A stretch of DNA of 64,000 nt from Favolaschia claudopus. Taxonomy: Eukaryota; Basidiomycota; Agaricomycetes; Agaricales; Mycenaceae. Position 1 is the stretch's first letter; each line of letters starts with the position of its first letter. Positions 43,506 to 54,509 of the stretch are shown in pieces. Location of the stretch: positions 930,001 through 994,000 of the forward strand of contig JAWWNJ010000013.1 of NCBI GenBank assembly GCA_037176885.1, given 5' to 3'. The notes under the pieces are model-generated. The model worked only from the letters and a program-made list of their open reading frames with translations, had not been told where the DNA came from and searched no databases. A program made the translations under genes and the position numbers.

Positions 43506-46500
43506 TCAAAAAGGCGGAAACATATGTGTCTCCTCATTGCCCTGATTAGGCATCGCCTGCACTTCATCTACGAACCGACCGAGATAAATATCCCAGTCCG
43601 CAACTCTGGTAACCAAAAAAAAATCGTGAGCAATTACTACAACATGAGGAGATGCGTAAAGGAATCATTTCTTACCCGAAACTCGTAGGCGCTTGCGACC
43701 ACAACGCAATCGTGTTGGGATCCACGTCCATATTAAAGTCTTGATCCAAGCCGAGCCCGTATGCACCCCCACTGAAGCCCTGTACGTCACTGAAATCATA
43801 CGTGGGGCCTGGTATCGAGCCGACATCTCCACCGCCCCCTGCTCCGTATCCCATGGGTATCGGTATCATCGGGTCCAGGTACATCTGACTAGGGAAACCA
43901 CCAGCACTGAGACCGTCGTTGATATTCATCGTGGAGGTAGAAGGGTCCGCCCCGAGCCACTCCTCGTCGGCGAGATAGTCAGGCGGTGCCGTCTCCAGCG
44001 CAGGGTCGTACATTGGAGGTGTGAGGACGGAAGAGAATGGCTGCTGCCGTTGAATAGCGATAGAACCGTCGTCGAAGCTGATGGCTTGAGGATGCGGAGG
44101 CACGTCGAACATGGTATGCGTGGCCATCTGAGGATCAGGTAGCACTGACTGTGGATGATCTACGGCAACGAGCTGTTTTAGCGTGTCTCTGACATCGTCG
44201 CCTTGATAAGATACGCATTGCTGATTGCAAGGCAAACTCACAGTAAAGCGCCTGCTGAAGGCCACCTGAATATGACGAAGTCAATGATCTAGCCCGCCTG
44301 TTGGGGAAAGAAATGGACGCACTGCGCTCGTTGTGCATCCAAGACCGCCATACAGCGATGCACGTCAGCGAGATCCTTCTCCGCCTGCATTTTTCCAGAC
44401 CCACCCCAGATGTTGAGGAGAAGAACGATACCGGAGGTGAACAGCGGTGTCTATCGTTTCATTCGTTTATTGTTCCGAATTCAGACCAGTTGCATAGCAC
44501 CTACCTGACTAAACCATAAAGGATTGTTCGGTCGTCGCTCCTGCTGCACCTGCGCGACATGACTGCAAGCGCGAGCGGCCGTGTTGCAAATCGCTAGAGA
44601 CGGAAGGTGCTATATGTTAGTTAAGATCGTCAGCAAAACAAACGACATGACCGAATGAACGCAGACCGTGGGGTTTGACGCACGGCGCATCGCAGGAATG
44701 AATGGTCGATGGATGATAATACGGGTATGGTAGTATGCGCAGTAAAGGACCGCGGACTGGTCAAAGAAGACGTCGTCCTGGATAAGATTATTGGGGTCCC
44801 ATCGGACTACCAACAGATTAGACGATGCAGTTAGGTCACAGAAGGGGAAAGCCTACGATGGGTAGGAACGGTCTCAAACCATGTATTTAACGCGGAATCT
44901 AGTTCAACGACAACCTACACTCGTTGAAGATAGATGAATGATTGCGAACACGGGAAACCTACCTGTTCCTCCCATTTGTCATCACCCAGACCAATCAGGG
45001 TTTTACTTCGATTTGTCGAATACTAGCGCAAAGTTGTTAGCATGCCAATCTACAAAGGCGGACAATGGAGAAAACGAACCAAGATCTTACAGCTGAAACT
45101 CAAAATCCGGCTCAACCCCAGCATGCAGTTGAAATACGCAATTCGGGAGGGCTTTTCCGCAGGCTGACAGAACAGCGGTGTAGGTACCTCTCCCGCGTTG
45201 GTGGGGGCGGAAGAAGACCAGTGTTCGTCATCGCAGATTATGGGTAATTCGATGTCGAAGCTGTTGGAGAGTTTGAGTAGAACGATGAGGGTAGAAAGAC
45301 ATACTTACTCGTGTGACTGAAGAGCGATACACCGACCTAGCGAAGCACTGATTTGAGCATCGAAGAGGTAGAGGACCCATGATGCTCGCTTCTCAAGTTC
45401 GTTCTCGAACGTCACCTTCTGTTGCATCTTGTAGCGATGTGAACCGATATCTTGGCCCAAGCGCATGCCGAAGCCAACAAGAGTCCAGCAGGTGCGCGGA
45501 CTGGAAGTACAATCGAGGAACATTGCTGCCAGCTGGAGAGCTGTTTAGAAGATGAAAGAATGAGACGGAGAGAAAGGGACAACGCACGCAGTAACATTGC
45601 AAGTCGTACAGTTTCGGGTGGGTCCTAACGCGATGTCCGGACAGTTTGACTTGATCGAAATACTTCCAACCGGCGGTTTCCGATCCCACCTCAGGCGCAT
45701 CTTCCGCCAGCACCCGTGAATCGCCTGAATATCTCGCGCCGACAGCGCAAGCCAACAGCAGAGTCTTGGCAAACTCGACGTTGGTGAGGTGTAGGTGCTC
45801 TGTGAAGGCCGCGTTTTCAAACGTAGGGCGGTGGAGGAGCGGGATAAATGGATTGACGCGTTCGAAGAATAGGCTGACCAGATTTCGTAAGAGGTCGGTG
45901 GGTGGAAAGGTGTATTGTGTTGCGACCATGAGTGGGGTCGGTACGTCCCACAGCTAGTGATGCTTGAGTTTAGATAATTAAAAAGCACCGCGAACGAACC
46001 GGAGGAATCGACTCTTGACGGTTTACAGTGTCTAGATTCAGCGCGTCGGTATCTGCCGCCTTGTTCTTTCTTTTGCCGGCGGTGGCATTCTTGTGCAGAT
46101 CAACGGCAGCCTTGACGAGCATCGCACCACTCGATTTGCCTTGGAATCCCTGTCCTGCAGGATGGTCAATCTGCAGCGCCCGAAAGCTCTCTGCGATGTC
46201 TGCATATGCGAGATCGTCGGCATGCGGGGTCGGAAAGGGACTATTGAGGCGACGAATGGCGTTGCTGATGAGCTGAACACCGGGGCTGCGCTCCGATTTC
46301 GCTTTTTCGAGGAGTGCTTCGACAGTTTTGACGCGGGCTTCGAGGGACTGAATGTAGCTTTTGCTTATGGGTGTTGCACTCGATTCTTGGGTGCCGGGGT
46401 GACTCTGACGAGTGCTGGATAATCAAAAGAGAAAAGATCTCGAGCAAGGGGACCTACCGGGATCGAAGATGGTTCAATGTAGGTGCAGACAAAGTCGTGC

Positions 46501-46792
46501 TTGGTGCAGTGTTCACATCGCTCGCCTCCGTCGCCTGGACTTAGATTTCAGTCTTCTGAGGTGACATGTAGATATGTTTGAGATAATGGGAGATTTGCTC
46601 GTCTCACGCAGCGGAAGGCTCGAGAATACACTTACACCGTCCTAGTGAATACAGTAACGGTCAGTCCCGCAATTTTCTGGTTTTTTCCTTGCGCAAACGT
46701 TTTTTCCGCCTACACATATCGCACGCACGCTGAACGCGCTTCTGCTTTGCGACAACGCGCTCAGGTTCGAGTGAATCTTCCCCGGACGACAT
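43506..46792 (-). CDS. Zn2Cys6 fungal transcription factor
   Basis: Many-exon minus-strand gene. The binuclear zinc cluster is assembled from three exons, 46792-46699, 46641-46636 (6 nt) and one starting at 46534: ACDMCRRKKRRCDGGERC then EHCTKHDFVC, a CX2CX6CX5CX2CX6C pattern. Downstream are parts of the fungal-specific regulatory domain (LLRNLVSLFFERVNPFIPLL; LLLACAVGARYSGDS; MRLGQDIGSHRYK; RASWVLYLFDAQISASLGR; YYHTRIIIHRPFI). The C-terminus is Gly/Pro/Met-rich and ends in VADWDIYLGRFVDEVQAM. Binds DNA, probably CGG-type sites, in the nucleus. Target genes unknown; it is divergent from the rhodanese gene. Confidence 0.9.
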
Positions 46793-47164
46793 GGTGGTAA
46801 AGGGTGAGGATAAAGTTACCAGCGCCGGCAACTAAACTAGAATTACCCGCGTAAGCATGATTACTACACGTCTCACAGTCCAACTTGTTCTTAACGTCCA
46901 CGTCGAACGCGTCGCAAAACCCAGATTGATAGCCAGCTGACCCTACAACTGAAATAGCCGGCGCTCTTTGACTCTCTTGTTCAAATTGAATCTCGCAGGT
47001 CGTGCTTGTAAGCGATCGATCCTTGTACTTTGCCAGTTTTGTGCTTCCGTACGGTAAGAATTCGTGTTACAAGCTTGGTATTGTTTTTTTGCTTGCAATC
47101 TGGACGACGGCTCAGACCTGAGTGGTCAAATCTCACTGTATCGCCCAGTACGCGATCGCGCGCA
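46793..47164. promoter_or_regulatory. Divergent promoter, Zn2Cys6 factor/rhodanese gene
   Basis: 372 bp between opposed start codons. No specific site identified. Confidence 0.45.
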
Positions 47165-48229
47165 ATGGCACCAACAATTCGTTCGTCGACATCGGTAGCA
47201 TCGCGCGAATCAGTTGCGCCGGTACCCTCGACGCTGCCCTCCACACTACCTCGACGCACTCTCGACGATGTTCGCGATCAAGTCGCTAGCGAGGTTGCCG
47301 TCCGCACCATATCGCGATCGGAGTCTGTTGACGGTGTTCGCGTTGGGGTCACACTCACCCTGTCTAAATCCGACGATGAGGATTTTTTGAGACGTGTGGC
47401 TATTGCCCTGCAGGAACGAATGATTCTAACTGATAATGTCAGCGTTCATCCTAGATTTGTTTTGGCAACGTACTAAGAAAACTTCACTCAGCTGTTTGCA
47501 ATAGCCACAACAGGCTCCTCCACGTACCCCGCAAGCTCACCTAAATCCACATACAACACATTGCTTATTTGTGGCTCGCCCGAATTCTACGTCCAACGTG
47601 CTGTCCTGCTTGCATCTGCAAAATTCCCTGGCCGTATTCAGCTGGGCTCCAACGATGGCCTCGTATGGATCTCTGTCATCAGAAATATCTCTCCCATGCC
47701 CTCCTCAGCGGACGAGCTCGCCCTCTGGGATGCTCTCCGTAAAAGTGCTCGAGCCCCAATGGATCCCCTCCTTCCGCCTCCAGGCACCCGAGGCGTCGCC
47801 GAATCGCTAGCCATTGCTCGCTCCCGACTGCAACGGCTAACTCCTGCTCAAGCACACGAAGAAATCCTCGCGCCTGCCGTCGACGCACCAACCTTCCTTG
47901 TCGACATCCGCTCCGAGTCGTCCCGCGCCGAGATGGGAGCCATCGCAGGCTCTCTCATCATCGACCGCAACGTGCTCGAGTGGCGCTTTGACCCTCGCCT
48001 CGACCTCTCAGAACGACTGATCATCGCTGACCGATTTGATTTGCGCATCATTATACTTTGCGAGGATGGGACGGCTAGTAGTTTGGCTGCAGCTTCGTTG
48101 TTGGATATAGGCATGTTGAACGCCACGGATGTAGTGGGAGGGTACCGCGGATGGCTGAAGGCAGGGCTACCAGTAGATCTAGATCCTGAAGTTGGCACAG
48201 AGCCGTCGGTGATTCACATTATGGAATAA
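47165..48229 (+). CDS. Rhodanese-domain protein
   Basis: Two exons, 47165-47437 and 47492-48229, give 336 residues. The N-terminal half is Ser/Thr-rich, then holds a compact region (LLICGSPEFYVQRAVLLASA; LGSNDGLVWISV). Residues about 230-325 match a rhodanese fold: TFLVDIRSESSRAEMGAIAG, SLIIDRNVLEWRFDP, IILCEDGTASSLAAASLLDI, VVGGYRGWLKAGLPV. The Cys in LCEDGTAS is at the sulphur-carrying position of the active loop. Probably a sulphurtransferase; substrate unknown. Confidence 0.85.
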
Positions 48230-48567
48230 TATCAGGCTGTAGTAGTATGTACTGGAGACGGGATGGCCATTCAAGCATGACAATGTCTACCAAATGTCTA
48301 GTCATTTATTCCCGTGGCTCTACGAATGCCCATACCCATGCCTTGGACGCGAGACGCAACCTTGGGATCACATGGGCGCGTTGCCCAAGTTTCGCCTGGT
48401 TTTGCGCGCTATGTCACGGTCATGTGGGTTAGTGCGGGGTTGGTCACACCTACTGTGTGACCGTTCGATCATCTCCTCAACCAATATCCTCAACCACCGT
48501 TGATTGAATGTACTTATGCAAAACTTCAGAGCCACAAAGAAGAAAAGAAAAAGAACAAGCGAAGCGG
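48230..48567. other. Spacer
   Basis: 3' region of the rhodanese gene. No gene seen. Confidence 0.4.
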
Positions 48568-48665
48568 ATTGCGACGCCAGGACTCGAGCCCGCTCTGGTG
48601 ACAATGGGTGTACACCGCACACGGGGGAGCTCTGAGGCTCAATCTACACAACTGCTACACAAAGC
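48568..48665 (-). repeat. tRNA-like unit 9, upstream of pseudogene RIL-E
   Basis: Minus-strand GGGCTCGAGTCCTGGCGTCGC (B-box part 48581-48590) preceded by GTGTGCGGTGTACACC and AGTTGTGTAGATTG. Points away from RIL-E, about 225 bp to its ATG. Confidence 0.6.
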
Positions 48666-48720
48666 CCGAGGCGTCTTCCAGTAACCACATATCGATATGA
48701 ATTCTCTGTGTCCCTGTGCA

Positions 48721-48748
48721 TATAAATTCGCGCGGGTCAATCACGCCC
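48721..48748 (+). promoter_or_regulatory. RIL-E core promoter
   Basis: TATAAA at 48721-48726 and TCACGCCC at 48741-48748, the order seen in RIL-F. Confidence 0.45.
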
Positions 48749-48810
48749 ACCGCGTTTCCTTCTTCTCTTCGTTCATCATCTGTCCACCTCGAGTTCAACC
48801 CTCGCACGAC

Positions 48811-49558
48811 ATGGCGACTTGGAATTTCTTCGACAGCTACCGACACTATTCCTTGGAAGCGCTTTTATATTCGTGCTACCGGATTTCGCAACTTGCATCG
48901 CGGCTCTTGGATTCGAAGACCATCTCCAGACGTCACTGAACCAAAGATTTTTCAATTACGCGAGCTGAGCGAGGCCGCTACTGTCAAATTCATTGTGAAC
49001 TGTCTGGTCAGAAAACGCATATCGTTTGCGTATTACCCCGTATGTCTATCTTGTCCATCCTACTTCCGTCAAACACTGCCTGATACGAGCGCCCGTAGAC
49101 GATAAAGACATACCTGCTATCACTTAGACTGCTCACTTTCTCGTCTCATTTCATTGGCCAACAATGACGGAAGAAGACTCCGTAAATCTTCTGTGTCTTT
49201 TCGTCGGGGCAATGGAATATAAAACGCCATCGCAGACCGAGGGGTGGTTGTCCGATGTGTTCGACCCTTCGGTGGATGCCGCAGTGGAAGGGTACGATTA
49301 ATGTATCATGTGCGTATGGCTCCTCGCTCGCGTGTTTTTTTTTTCTCGTTGCCGACTCCATTTACAGCAATATTGGAGGCGACATTCAAAATCGGAGGTG
49401 ACAAGAGAGGCACGAGATCCGAGCCCAGCAGCTTTTCAATGGTCTGACGTCGTTTTATGTGACTATCGCGTGTCCTGACATTGTATCCTGCAGTATACGC
49501 TCTGTTACCACCATCGCCCTCTACCCCCGCAAGCTTCATGGACTCTCAACGTCATTGA
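48811..49558 (+). pseudogene. RIL-E: frameshifted RNase III-like copy
   Basis: Starts MATWNFFDSY like RIL-F. The family sequence continues only by changing frame twice: FIFVLPDFATCIAALGF in one, VTEPKIFQLRELSEAATVKF in another. Exon 2 is recognisable (EEDSVNLLCLFVGAM; WLSDVFDPSVDAAVEGY), but the GT donor after it is lost, and exon 2 cannot be joined in frame. The exon 4 equivalent reads YALLPPSPSTPASFMDSQRH. Closest relative is RIL-F, which lies directly downstream; the two are a tandem duplicate pair. Confidence 0.8.
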
Positions 49559-49999
49559 GCAAGCAACGCCCATGATGTCGCTGTTCCACAAGCTGCTCTT
49601 TGCGCTCGGATCTCGCAAAACTAGGCGGGTTCAAGTCCCTCGAATCATACCGCATCCTGCTCTCCAGCTCCAAGCGTCTTAACGACCCATCAATCTATCC
49701 TCTCTCCCGCGTCCACACACCGATCCAGCCAGGGCCTAGCTCTCCGCTATCACACCGATACTACAACAGAAGACCCTCTTCTAAATCAAGAACCGTCATA
49801 CTGTATCTGGACATCCTTCTAGGTTCTCTGTGTTTTGCCTTGCTACAAACTACTCCCATCACCTCCATCCACCGATTTCTCGTCGCTTTGGACTTTCCAT
49901 TCCGTTTTTATGCCTACACACTTGTATCACATCATACAGTAGTACTAGCCAGTCACTGGTACCCTAAATAAATAAAATAAAAGGCAACGACATGTAGCA
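49559..49999. other. 3' flank of RIL-E
   Basis: Partly resembles the 3' flank of RIL-F (TCGCTGTTCC, GTCCACAC blocks). No gene. Confidence 0.4.
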
Positions 50000-50095
50000 G
50001 ATGGCGACATCAGGACTCGATCCCACTCGGGTCGAGACCATACACAGGAGAGTAAAGCAATCTATACACAACTGCTACACAAAGCCGAAGCCGTA
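50000..50095 (-). repeat. tRNA-like unit 10, upstream of RIL-F
   Basis: Minus-strand B-box GATCGAGTC at 50014-50022, preceded by CTCCTGTGTATGGTC and GTAGCAGTTGTGTATAG. Points away from RIL-F; about 200 bp to its ATG. Confidence 0.65.
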
Positions 50096-50147
50096 AGGAC
50101 GGCACACACCGAGGACGTGATGCGCCAATGGCGCGCTGCGTCACGCG

Positions 50148-50178
50148 TATAAATTCGTGCGTGCGGCCGGTCACGTCA
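50148..50178 (+). promoter_or_regulatory. RIL-F core promoter
   Basis: TATAAA at 50148-50153 and TCACGTCA at 50171-50178, then a CT-rich leader ending CCACCATG. Confidence 0.5.
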
Positions 50179-50217
50179 CTGTGTCCCTCTCTTTTCTCCT
50201 CCACCAACCACCCCACC

Positions 50218-51020
50218 ATGGCGACCCAAGAACCCTGGAACTTCTTCGAAAGTTATATCACTATGCACGTTGAAGGCGCTCTAATCTTCGTCGAACCCGA
50301 CTTTGCAATCCTCGCAACGATCCAATATCAGCACCTTCTCGTTAGCGCAACCGAACCTCGCACATTCAAGTATCGCGAACTGGGCGAGATTGCCTTCGAC
50401 TCGTTTCTCGTCCAATATTTCATCAACCTAAACATTTCCTTTCTTTTTTTCTCTGTATGTCCGTCTCGCCGGTCCTCCTCCCCCCATGATGTAACGGCCC
50501 ATAGACCGTCAAAACATATGTCCAGTCTCCACAAACGTTCAAGGAAGTTCTCGTGATCCGCTGGCCGTCTATATCTGAGGACGACGCTGTTGACCTGTTC
50601 TATCTCTTTCTGGGTATCATGGACTGTGTTGCGACATCGCAAGTAGAGCCGTGGCTGCTCCATGTTTTCAGTTCTGTCATTGACGCGGCGATTTACGGAT
50701 ACCAAAAATATGTCGAGTGTGTCTGACCCCTCCCTCGCTTGTTGTTTCCACCGTCGCTGACCCTGTTTGCAGGGACATCGGAGGCGAGTTACAGAACCGT
50801 CGGAAGAAATACAAGGCGAGATCAACTCAACTATCAAAAGGTCTGTTTGACTTCCAGTACGTATTGCATGTGTTGACACAGTATCTCAGTTGAAGCTCTC
50901 TTGCGACAACCGCAAGCCCCGCCAGTAACCTTCGCGCAGATCAAAGCCAGCAACGTCGACGTGGATCCCTTAGCTCAAGGTCGCGTAGCAAGGGGCTCGC
51001 CAGACATCGCTGTTCCCTAA
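50218..51020 (+). CDS. RIL-F: short RNase III-like family protein
   Basis: Four exons, 50218-50454, 50505-50716, 50773-50840 and 50890-51020, give 215 residues, with intron phases 0, 2, 1 as in its relatives. Seen: FKYRELGEIAFDSFLVQYFI, VDLFYLFLGIMD, VFSSVIDAAIYGYQKYV, and the charged exon 3 (ELQNRRKKYKARSTQLSKG). Exon 4 ends shortly after VEALLRQPQAPPVTFAQIKA. It lacks the acidic middle, FKKAHR and basic tail of A-D. No frame lesion is seen, so it is either a genuine short form or a truncated copy still open. Confidence 0.75.
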
Positions 51021-51099
51021 AATGTTTCGAACTCCCGAGTCCCGCAAGTCCAGGCGTGGTTGATCCTCAACGAGTCCTCCAAGTCACATCCCGTCCCGC

Positions 51100-51545
51100 A
51101 GTCACTACACTCTATCTCCACGTCCACACGTCTACCCTGGTCAGCATTGTGCCCCCATCATATCCATTTGTGCCCCCATCATATCCATACGATCGCATAG
51201 AAGCCTCCCCGAACTCGCCGCACTGGATCATGCTCTTGAATTGCGCCACAAACTATCCACAGTCATTATACCGTCTCCCCGCATCCACACCTCGACCCCA
51301 GTCAACACTGTGCCCCCATCATATTCATACGATCGCATAGAAGCCCCCTCGACCTCGCCGCACTGGATTCTGCTCTTGAATTGCGCCACAAACTATCCAC
51401 AGTCACTATACTATATCCCGCGTCCACACCTCGACTCGGTCAGCACTGTGCCCCCATCACACGATCGCATAGACGCCCTTTGGCCCACGAACTCGCCGTA
51501 CTGGATCCTGCTCCTGAATCGCGCCACAAACTATACAGCCTCGTC
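51100..51545 (+). repeat. Tandem repeat, about 139 bp x 3
   Basis: Repeated words GTGCCCCCATCA, GATCGCATAGA, AACTCGCCGCACTGGAT and GCGCCACAAACTAT recur at about 137-141 bp spacing, with the last unit most diverged. Lies just 3' of RIL-F. The open frames through it are by-products of the period. Confidence 0.8.
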
Positions 51546-52236
51546 ATCACATCCTCGAAGGACCTCATAGATTCTCGGTCGTTGCTTCGGAGTGTCTTTT
51601 CCGTGTCACTGTACACATATGTAACTCTTACTACCTGCCGCGTTAGGCTCATTTGTATCGTTGTTCCTATTTGTATGCAACCCAAAAATGTAACTTTAGT
51701 TTGTATCTCTGGCCAATGTACCCTGGTCGAACTGTGCATCTTTGGTTTAACTCGTGTTGACGTGTTAGCACCGTGGAAGTGAACAGATGAACATCCCATA
51801 CAGCGGGAGAACCTTTCGTGAACTAAAAGCAAGAGACAGCAGCGTACTTCTGGCAAGGCAAACGCGTCTACGAAAATTCATAGGCCATCGCAAGGTACGG
51901 AAGAGCCGTTTTTGAATACAAATATCTCCTACATCCTGACAATCAAGGACGAGGGCGTCAATATGTATGGCGCGCCAGTGAGGTATGATTGCTATAATAT
52001 TCGAGTACTCAGGGACCATCGAAATACCACCAGAATGCGACGTACAAAATACGAACATCGAGAATTTTCTTCCTCAAAGTCACCCATGCTTGTTCACAAA
52101 AGATCCCAGTCGGTGATGTGGGGTACGGAAAGTAAATGGAAGGACGAATCACTCGGTATTCTTGTATCACTACTATCACTACTATATCGCAATCCTGAAC
52201 ACCCGCCGCTTCAAGCGCATCGAGCGCACATAAAAT
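51546..52236. other. Gene-free stretch
   Basis: Between the tandem repeat and the polyQ gene's 3' end. Nothing recognised. Confidence 0.4.
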
Positions 52237-53821
52237 TCACCACCCAACCTCCCTCCGCCAATCCTTCAAATTCGCCAACAACCTTCTCCAGGTCACCTTG
52301 CCTCTCCCACTATGCCCATGCCCATGCATATTCCCACCCCTCACCCTCAACCCCAACTCTGCATATCCTTCTTCCTCTCCTCGCTCTAGATCTCTCCCTC
52401 CGTTGGTAGCAGCCCGCAAATCCCGCGAATCCATCGCCTGAAGCACCGCAATCGTGATCTGTTCCTCCAACGTCCACGTCTTCGCGACTCTTTGCTGGGT
52501 TGTCGGCGGCCAGGACGCAGAGGGTGGGAGGAGGAAGGGGCTGGATGGAAGTGCGGGGTCGGGATGGGAGGAGTCTGGGGGCGACGGTTGCTGTTGCTGC
52601 TGCTGCTGCTGCTGATCTAGAACCCAGATCGAGGCGGTTGAGGGAAAGGGTTGCTCGATACTGTGGGTGTCGAAGTTTGAATCCGAAGCATAGTTGAGGA
52701 GAGGCGGAGGAGTAGGAGCTGGGGGACGCCAGACGGAGAGCGCTTCGAGACGGCGTAGGCCAGGTGGACTGCTCGGAGTGCGACCCGCTGCGCTGTTTGG
52801 GTTGATAGCGATAGAGAGCGGGGGAGAGGTGTAGTGCAGTTCGGGTGAAAATTCGGAATCGGTGTCCATGGGATAGGATATCGGAGACGGAGAGAAGGGA
52901 GACGCCAGTCCGTAGCCCAGGCCAATATCCAGGGGAATCTATGAGTTCAGATAAATTATGCTACAATGGAGGAATGAGGAAAGAACTCACGACGTAGGGA
53001 TAGTCGAATGTACGATGGGTCCCCAAATCGAAAGAATACGAGCGGCGTATATTTTGAGGACTCCAAGGTCTGAGTGCTGCAACGTGCTGAGGCATTGTTT
53101 GCGGACCTTCCGCGTTCTTGATCATGCAGTTTGAGATTTCCGGAGACACAGTGCAACTCGCAGCATGCTGACATTGACCAAGCTCCGGCAAAAAGTCCTG
53201 GCAGCACAACGACGTAGGGTGGTAATCGGCGAGAGAGTGATAGTCGCTCAGCGGCGTATCGAGTGTCGGGGTATATATCGTAGGTGTAGGGATGGCAGGA
53301 GTCTCTTCTTGCTTCTCCTCGGCTTGCTCTGGGTAGTCTTCATACCAGTCCGGAATCTCTGGAAGCTCAGCAAGCAGCAGCTCAAAGGACGAAGGCGGCG
53401 GCGTGCTTCTGCTTTCATTCTTGAACTTCAAACCAGAGGACGCAGATGCACAAGCAGTAAGGTCGCCTTCAGATGGACGCGATGCGAAGCAGAGGGTGGT
53501 ATCTTCTTCAATGCGCGATAGATTGGGCGAGTCGTAGAGTGGGGTATTCATCCAACGGAGCGAGCGGGATGTTTGAACCTTGAAGGCGACTGCTGTGACA
53601 GGTTTTGGCTGGTCATCCGGGGCAGTACTGTCAGAGATATGTTGACAAGATTGAGTCGGGGTAAGGACGCGTCTTGAAGACATCCCCGCGCAGAGGGAAA
53701 CAGTAAGAAATTGGAGGTATCGCAGATGAACACGGAGGTTGAACGTTGAATGGTTGAAGCGAGGTTTTCGCTTGTTTATTTCTGCCAGTAACGGATTCCG
53801 TTCCCGTCTCCGCAACGCCAT
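52237..53821 (-). CDS. PolyQ, Pro/Ser-rich hypothetical protein
   Basis: Two exons, 53821-52991 and 52938-52237, encode 510 residues; translation may start at the internal Met at 53683 (MSSRRVLTPTQ), giving 464. Features: disordered throughout, WYEDYPEQAEEKQEETPAIP, a run of nine Gln (about 52590-52616), and a C-terminal helical patch (TWTLEEQITIAVLQAMDSRD) with a basic end (KVTWRRLLANLKDWRREVGW). No family recognised. Could be a nuclear regulatory protein (inference). Confidence 0.65.
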
Positions 53822-54031
53822 GCACCCAGAAAAGGAAATTTTTCACTCACAGAGACCGCGACCTCCACTTGGCATGGTACCGTTCCCGCGAGTGCGGGAA
53901 ACAGAAGCCGCGGTTTGCGCCTGTGCCTGGCGCACGGAGCTTGATGTTCAAGGCACTAAACTAACTTTGGAGTTCTCTTTCTTGGTACTGAGCCTGCACC
54001 GCACTTCCCTTTCTCCAGCAAAATCATTTAA

Positions 54032-54509
54032 CACTCCGAAAAAATCGGTGTTTTCGAGGGCAGGAACTCGTCTTGGAGACTAAAACTTCCCGCAACAGTT
54101 TCCACTCCCCGGAAACTGTTCGTGAAAACAATTGTTTCCGGAACAGTTCCAGCGGCTTGCAGAACAAAAAGAATCCTCGGCACTCTCCGGTCCTCGGGAA
54201 TTAAGTGTTTCCGGATCAGTTTCCTCGGATGATGGAGAACAAATGTTTCCAACCCTCGGAAACCCGGCTCCAGCGGCCGGAAAGGTTTAGTTTCCGGCAC
54301 CTTCAGGAAACTGTTGCCGAAATATTTCATCTCCGGGCCGCGGAATTCGTCACGGGTTCTTTTGTTTTCCGCCAAGGTTTCCGACCACTGGAAACCGTTG
54401 CGGAAACATTTGTTTTCACGAACAGTTTCCGAGGGGTGGAAACTGGTGCGGAAACTTTATCTTTCCACGACAAATTCCTAGCCCTGGTAAGACGGGTTTT
54501 TCGGGAGTG
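54032..54509. mobile_element. Inverted-repeat element rich in GTTTCC/GGAAAC
   Basis: Ends are inverted repeats: CACTCCGAAAAA at the left against the reverse complement of TTTTTCGGGAGTG at the right, continuing diverged for roughly 120 bp (left GGAAACTGTTCGTGAAAACA against right TGTTTTCACGAACAGTTTCC). TAA directly flanks both ends (54029-54031, 54510-54512), a possible 3-bp target duplication. GTTTCC or its complement recurs many times inside. No transposase. Class uncertain; CACTA-like or PIF-like non-autonomous elements use 3-bp duplications. Confidence 0.6.

Noticed and set aside
51241..51570. Repetitive protein encoded by the 139-bp repeat
   Set aside because: The open frames shift between units and carry no start context; they follow from the repeat period.
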